From: Dasypus novemcinctus
Lineage: Eukaryota > Chordata > Mammalia > Cingulata > Dasypodidae
Assembly (NCBI RefSeq): GCF_030445035.2
Contig: NC_080683.1
Coordinates: forward strand, 95,131,675-95,195,674
DNA: 64,000 bases
Direction: 5' to 3'
Positions 58,323 to 64,000 of the stretch are shown one piece after another (positions within the stretch are counted from its first letter, which is position 1; the number at the start of each line of letters is the position of its first letter). The position numbers were made by a program, and so were the translations under genes. Under the pieces are notes generated by a model. The model did not search any database. It saw only the letters and a program-made list of their open reading frames with translations, and had not been told where the DNA came from.

Positions 58323-58428
58323 ATTAATTACTTTTTTTAGGCGGTACCAGGGAACAAACCCAGGGCCTTGTAATGGGAAGCAGGCGCTCAACCACTGGGC
58401 TACATCTGCTCCCCATTAATTACTTTTT
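58323..58428 (-). repeat. Short DAS-type SINE with 14-bp TSD
   Basis: Element 58337-58414 between perfect ATTAATTACTTTTT repeats (58323-58336, 58415-58428). On the minus strand it starts GGGGAGCAGATGTAGCCCAG, with A box TAGCCCAGTGGTTGAGCG and B-box region CCTGGGTTTGTTCCC. Little diverged, so young. Confidence 0.88.
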
Positions 58429-58454
58429 ATATGAGCACCTTCTTCCCGCTCATG

Positions 58455-58640
58455 TTTCCATTCTAACAGTGATGCCAGTCACTTTGTGATTCGGCATCTC
58501 ACGTAAGCCTCACAGAGGTCCTGTAGGGTGGTGGTCGTCATTCTCATGTTGAAGATGGGGAAGCCGGTTCCTTGGCTTTAGCTTGCTGGTGGGGCTCAGG
58601 TAGGTAGGGGGGCTTGGATCTGATCTTCCAGCTCTCTGGC
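58455..58640 (-). repeat. MIR-like SINE, antisense, decayed
   Basis: CATCTCACGTAAGCCTCACA (58494), GAAGATGGGGAAGCCGG, GCTTGCTGGTGGGGCTCAG (58582) and CTTGGATCTGATCTTCCAG follow the MIR order in complement, with many changes. Confidence 0.45.
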
Positions 58641-61600
58641 TCCAAATCAATCAATATACCATACTTTTATAGAAGATAACTTGATCCACAGTCCTAATTA
58701 TTAGCTCTGTGAGATGTGTTCATACACGAAAAAGTCAGGAAGATATGCAGTATGCATGAAAAATTAAATCTACATTGGAGGAATGGTGTGGTAAACATGT
58801 GAGCTTGTGCTAGAGCCTTCTGTTATTGGATTTTTCTTTGTGTAAGAAGGAAGAGCTGGTAGAAGTTCATCATTCCAAAACAAATTAAAGATCAATTTAG
58901 TGTCATTATCAACTATTAAAAACTTTTTTCCTTTATGCTATCTATATTTTAACACAATAAAAATTGTTTTAAAAAAAATTCCTTTCCAACTGAAGGCACA
59001 GCAATCATTTATTTAAGGAAATTAATTTTCTGCTCTCTCCAGGGTTTTTCTTGTTGAATAAACAGATAATAAATCAAGAAATACTGTACACAGCAGGCTT
59101 CTAGCTCTGAACAGCTCAAAAATTCTTCTGACATCTTTGTTATAAAAGCATAGAAGAGTTACTTAATGACTGGACTTTAGGTAGAAAAATACTGCTGCTT
59201 TCATCTATAGAGATGATGAGTACATTGGGCAAAAGCAAGAAGGTCCCCTTTTCTAACCTCTCCCTTTTGAGCTGCTCAAACTCAGAATGCATTCAAGTTT
59301 AGGAAAATCCCCTATGAATTTCAGGGTGAACCCTGCCTCTATACCATAGCCTCTGCTCTCCCGAGCCTTACAGTTTCTGATTGTTCTCATGGACGAGAAG
59401 AGTTAGGGCAATTCACTCTTCCAGTCTCTACCTCCTTCCCTATGCTATCTCACACCCATATTTTGGAGGAATAATTTCTTCTCTGTGGGGTCATCAAGGA
59501 TTGAATCATTTTTAGAGACTAGTCCAATTATCTATGACATAACAATTATTTACAAGCCTGTGGAAATCGAGCTTGTCCCAGGGGAAACCAGGCCTTGGAC
59601 AACAAACCTAAAAAGAAACCTAAGTGTCACGATTTCCCTGTCTCTTCACTTACTTTGTGTCTCCTAACTGGAGTAGCAGACCACTGCTGAGTTATTTTGG
59701 CTGCTGATAAGCTCCATCTTCTGTGTTCCTATGGCTTGTACTATCTTGGAGAGTGGGAAGGAGGATATTTCCACTGTCTTGGTAACCTCAGCCAGAGGGT
59801 CGCAGAACAGGGGTTCTTGGGCCAAAATTGTGGTGGAGATAAGTGCAGTGACTTTCCCAAGCCACACATAGTCCTTCCCCTCCCTGGGGTGTGTACACCT
59901 CCCAGAGTAACTTTGTCTGAATGGATTTAAGTACCGACTAAAAGCTGTGCTGATAGTTGCTTCTACCCCTGACCTCAGGTCCTCTAGCTTGCTGTGTTAG
60001 ACATCTGCCCTTAGAGTAGATTTTCTCTTACAGACAGATGCATTGTGCTCCCTGAATCCTGGCTTCCCATACTTTTCACCTCCAAAGGTTGACCAGATGA
60101 GCCTGTATATGCCTGAACTCTGAATGGAGACATGATTCGACTGGCTTCCTCCCCTGCCCTGAAGACCTCTCAGCCCTTTTAAATCTGCAGAGGCATATAG
60201 GTACTTTGAGGACAAGTATCACTTAGCTCTACTTCCCCAACAGATTGGGGTCTTACTTCAGCCCAGCCAAGTACCATAAATAATTTTAGCATTTATTTCT
60301 TTTCCTCAGGAGCTCTTCCTCTGATATTTTTATGTTTAAACAGCAAGTTAAGATATGCTATGATTATGTGGGCATTTGGGACAACCATCAGCAAAAATAG
60401 CTCGTTTCTGAAATTTTCTGACACTCACTGAAGATTACTCTAAAGTTTCTGAGTCAGTTGGAATCCAGCACACCTTTGTCTCAAATATTCCTGAGAAAGT
60501 GTCATTTAGAATGGACCTAAAAGGTATAAACCTGGACATATAACAAAGACATCCTCCTGCAGAATGTGTAAGTGAGGAAGACAAGTGGGGGTGTGGGGGG
60601 TGGGGGGTGGGATTTAGCCAGTAGCTGAAAGGTTGTGCTTATGTTCACATTTTTTTCCCTTTTCTCCTTTAAATTAGCCCAGAGAGGCAGAGCAGGTCCA
60701 GGTCACTGTGTCGGTGCTACCACCTTAGACCCTGTCCTTGGGCCCTGCAGCCCCATGGCCCAGACTAGGATGACAAGCAGAAAAACCAAGGAGGAAAGAG
60801 TATGTGTGACCTCAAGTGTCCTTGTGCCAGGCCAGGAGCACACAGTGGGTGCTTTTTGTTTTTGTTTTTTAAGTCCACCTTTCCCCTGCACTCTGCTGAT
60901 CAAAGAGCCACTGCTGACAGTTAACTGTGGCCATTTAACCAAGTACATGTGTGGGCAATGGTGTGAGGGACGTATGCAAAGAAGCCGTTTTTCATTTCTA
61001 CATGAGTGCAGTAGGAGTGAGACAAATACATAGATCTTTTCTGGGCTCGTTGGATTTGATCCCTTATAAATCAATTTGCTGAATGACCAGAGGGACAGAA
61101 AGTGGCATTGCCTCTGTTAACAGCCAGAAGAAGGCAGTAGACATGTTCTGTTGAAGTGTTGGTGGAGGGTGGAGTTTCCCTCACCACTGAGGGTGGTCAG
61201 CTCTAAGAAAACTGTCTCTACTTACTGGCTTTGTGTGTTTTAGATGATGTCTCTGCATCTGCAAACTCTTCTCAGAGATTCAGTAATGGCAACTTGCATT
61301 TGTACCCATCTAGTGCTCACTGACCTAAGGGCAGGGGATTGCATTTGTTCCCTGGTCAGTTTCTCTTTCTCCTTCAATATTTTAAGACCTGGTGCCTTTA
61401 TGTTGGCTTTGCTGTTTATATTTGTCTTAAGAATCTAGACATATCTTTCTGATTTATAAATCCTGTTTCAGAGAAAGTGTTTTCTAAAGCAAAAAGAAAA
61501 ACCCAGTACCTCTTGAGAAAAATGCAATTAGAGTAAATTATTTTTAGGCTTTTATTCTTCATGTAGTAAAACAAACATATTGGAAAGACTTTCTGCTATT

Positions 61601-64000
61601 TTTAAAAGTTTAGAAGCAAATTAGTCTTACCGTACTGTGTACATTTAGGGTAACTCTCTGATTTCATTTTCTATTTCTGTGATCAAAGTGGAAAGGTTTA
61701 CAGAGTAAGATTTACTCATCTGTAGTGGGGGAAACCCCAAACTCAAAAGAAATGGATAACAAAAGCAAAACCAATGACAACTACTACAACTGCTGACCCT
61801 TCAAGTAAACCAAGAATCATAGCAACCTCAAGGGTGGCTCACCAGATCCTGACATGTATCTTTAAGCTGGGACTTTCTTCCTTTCTTTCATACAATATTC
61901 TGTTTGCATTTGGAAATTATTAATTCAGTTGCAGATAATGCAACAAATTAGCATTACCACAGATTAGAAACAAATTCACCCCATGGAGTGAGATGTTCAA
62001 ATACCATTGATGATTTGAGTCTATGCTCAAACAACCATATATACTTAATAATATTTCTTATTTATTTGAGGCTTTTCTGAATGAAAACAGACTTTAAAAA
62101 AGTACTGTTGCCAGGGAACCCCCAATCATGTAGGGAAAACACTGATGCAGTTGACAAGATTCAGTGTTATTGTTGATTGCCCAGTTGTTAGCCTAGTTGA
62201 TGTCCTTCATAATATCACCACTAGCACAGTGGTTTCCTTATACTGAATACCTACTCAGTCACTCCTTTCAGACCTCAGAGGTGGTGAATGGTGCAGGGAG
62301 GACCCAAGTCTCAATGACCACAAAGCCTGTGTTCTCGTTCTTGGATTTGGACCTAATTCTTTTGTCATTACAGAAAATGAATATGTAATACAAATTATGT
62401 AAACAGTATGAACTTAGGCATTGTAAATGTCCAGGAAAAATAAAGAGGGGAGAACAATTTTTTGAATATGTCATAAAGATCAACACCTGTTTGATACAGG
62501 ATATTTAGATCCTGAGGATGTTCATGACCTCAGAGTCATGAATTAAAAGTTTTAAGTAATAATTTTAGTATTTTTTTGAAGCAGTCTTCATTCTATATAA
62601 AACAGTTATTACATTTTTCTGTATCTGTTTTTATTTCCCTGAAATTACTCTTTTTGGATTATTTATATTTTGAATAATTTTTAAAAGTGATTTAATATAT
62701 GATTCCATCTTCCAACATATATTGAAATGTCAATTATTATAGCTTCTGTTAATGAAGTTGTTATTTCTACAACATCTAAACTTCTTGGTCAAATAATGGC
62801 ATGATTGAAATTTTACCAAGAAGATCAAATTCTTCCATTAATTGTTAGCCATTGGCAGTTTCATGTTGATTATTTCTACTAAACCTAATTTCCTAGTTTA
62901 ACTTTGTAGTTATCATTGCCATTATCAAGAGAACATGTGTGATTTAAGCTATCATAAATTTTGTTTTATATTACTTATTCTTACATTTAAGAACGAATAA
63001 AAACCTGGTAGTTCTTATTTCTTTTTGAGTCACCCATGAGAAAAATATGATTAATTCCTCTCAGTCTGTGATTTATCCTTTGTCAAAGTCCCATGCCAGC
63101 TGCAAACTCTTTCAACTCTAACACATTTCAAGTGGCTTTGAGACAACTTTTCCTGTCAAATACATTGATCTTGTTATTGATGTGTTTGGGATCAGATCTT
63201 ATAGATCCTGTTAATGAATTTCCATAATACAGGGTGCATTATTTCAGATTCCATTTGAATGTGATATATGTATCTATAACCAAATTGTAGATAATTACTA
63301 TTGATTAATACTTCTTTTTGGGACCAGACCTGTGGAGGTAAGAAAAAAAAATTTTTTTCTGAACCAATTTTAAAGAGGTTGTCATTTTTCTAATATATTA
63401 GCTACTAAGGTAGCCAGTGAGGCCCTAGTTTACAAGTGGAGTGAAGGCAAATGACACAGTTATCCATGAACAAAATACTTGTTATTAGGTGCGCTGTTAA
63501 CATTTTCTTCTCCAATTTTCACTGGATTGAAAAAATCTGAAAATTTTAATCTCAGGGAAAAATCGAACAGATTGAATTAATGCCATTTGTTAAGACTATG
63601 GACATTGATGTCAATGTGACGTTTTGTGTAAACTTTTTGGCTTTAAACATACATCAATAGATTGGAGAAAATTGTAATGATCTTGCAAAAGAAAATACCT
63701 AAATCCTTGCCAAAAGAGCTGACACTGTTTTAAATGTTCTGTGAAGGAAAAATCTTTTCCTTTGATTGCTGCAGTAAGTATAAAGACTATTGGCCAGACC
63801 CAAACAAAATAAATATTTCTCATATTTACAAGGCTGAAAATATTCTTGAACCTCAGTTTACATCAACACTGTTAGTTTTGCTGGTTCTGGAAGAAGTACC
63901 TATAGTTTTACATCACTTTTTGTCATCTCATCTGCCTTTAGTTGTATGTGGATGTATGTACAATTCCTAAATCTGAATTAAGGATGCTGTCTCAAGCCTT
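58641..64000. other. Intron 1, long repeat-poor stretch
   Basis: Over 5 kb where I recognise no transposon, apart from the G-rich tract at 60583. 59370-60250 is more balanced in base composition, with several 60-77-codon frames and no domain. 62540-63350 is strongly AT-rich. No SLC35F1 exon 2 is seen. Confidence 0.4.
60583..60612 (+). repeat. G-rich tract (G-quadruplex candidate)
   Basis: GGGGGTGTGGGGGGTGGGGG in 60586-60605, then GTGGG; four or more G-runs on the SLC35F1 sense strand. Confidence 0.7.

Larger units (their letters stand above)
30988..64000 (+). other. SLC35F1: SLC35F1 intron 1 (5' part)
   Basis: Starts at the GTGAGC donor after exon 1. I looked in the rest of the window for the expected second exon, which should begin by completing the Arg codon and then encode the first hydrophobic membrane helix. 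Nothing fits, in agreement with the very long first intron of mammalian SLC35F1. Repeats and other items within it are listed separately. Confidence 0.8.

Noticed and set aside
1-64000. CRISPR arrays, operons, phage or plasmid genes
   Set aside because: No regularly spaced repeats, no dense coding, no ribosome binding sites; the sequence is clearly vertebrate nuclear DNA.
30988-64000. SLC35F1 exon 2 (first membrane segment)
   Set aside because: No open segment with an AG acceptor, completing the split Arg codon and coding a hydrophobic helix, was found to the end of the window.

Overview
The window is mammalian nuclear DNA, most likely from an armadillo (Xenarthra; Dasypus-like). The evidence is interspersed repeats: several antisense copies of a tRNA-derived SINE with the hallmarks of the armadillo DAS-SINE family, together with L1, L2, MIR, hAT and MaLR/ERVL-type relics. 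No prokaryotic gene organisation is present and almost all long reading frames are by-products of base composition or of retroelements.

The only conventional protein-coding gene I can support is SLC35F1. Its first coding exon lies at 30812-30987 (+) inside a TATA-less CpG island (about 30180-31740). The exon encodes the proline-rich cytosolic N-terminus and ends at a consensus splice donor. Everything to the right of 30988 is read as the start of the very long first intron; exon 2 is not in the window. Everything to the left of about 30180 is read as 5' intergenic sequence. A six-codon upstream ORF sits in a small GC hairpin 28 bases before the start codon.

Layout. 1-6890: intergenic sequence with L2 tails, a hAT-type relic and one full DAS SINE with a 15-bp target-site duplication. 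6895-15290: an unusual 8-kb run of antisense L2 relics, interrupted by a young L1 3' end and a DAS SINE. 15300-18240: LTR fragment, two nested DAS SINEs, L1 3' end. 18240-26415: antisense LINE-1 territory, with a 4.7-kb L1 (reverse-transcriptase core deleted) inserted into an older L1 and itself carrying two DAS SINEs. 26415-30180: mostly unique, with a DAS SINE, a MIR and a possible coding-derived relic. 30180-31740: SLC35F1 promoter, exon 1 and start of intron. 31740-64000: intron 1, with MIR, L2, L1, DAS and LTR copies, a GC-richer block at 38650-39600 that could be regulatory, and three G-rich tracts.

I did not find a previously undescribed biological system. The most informative signals are retrotransposition events (nested SINEs with two sets of target-site duplications and a possible 3' transduction, a SINE with a duplicated 3' tail, an L1 lacking its RT core) and the upstream ORF of SLC35F1. 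All family assignments are from reading and memory; no alignment was run.
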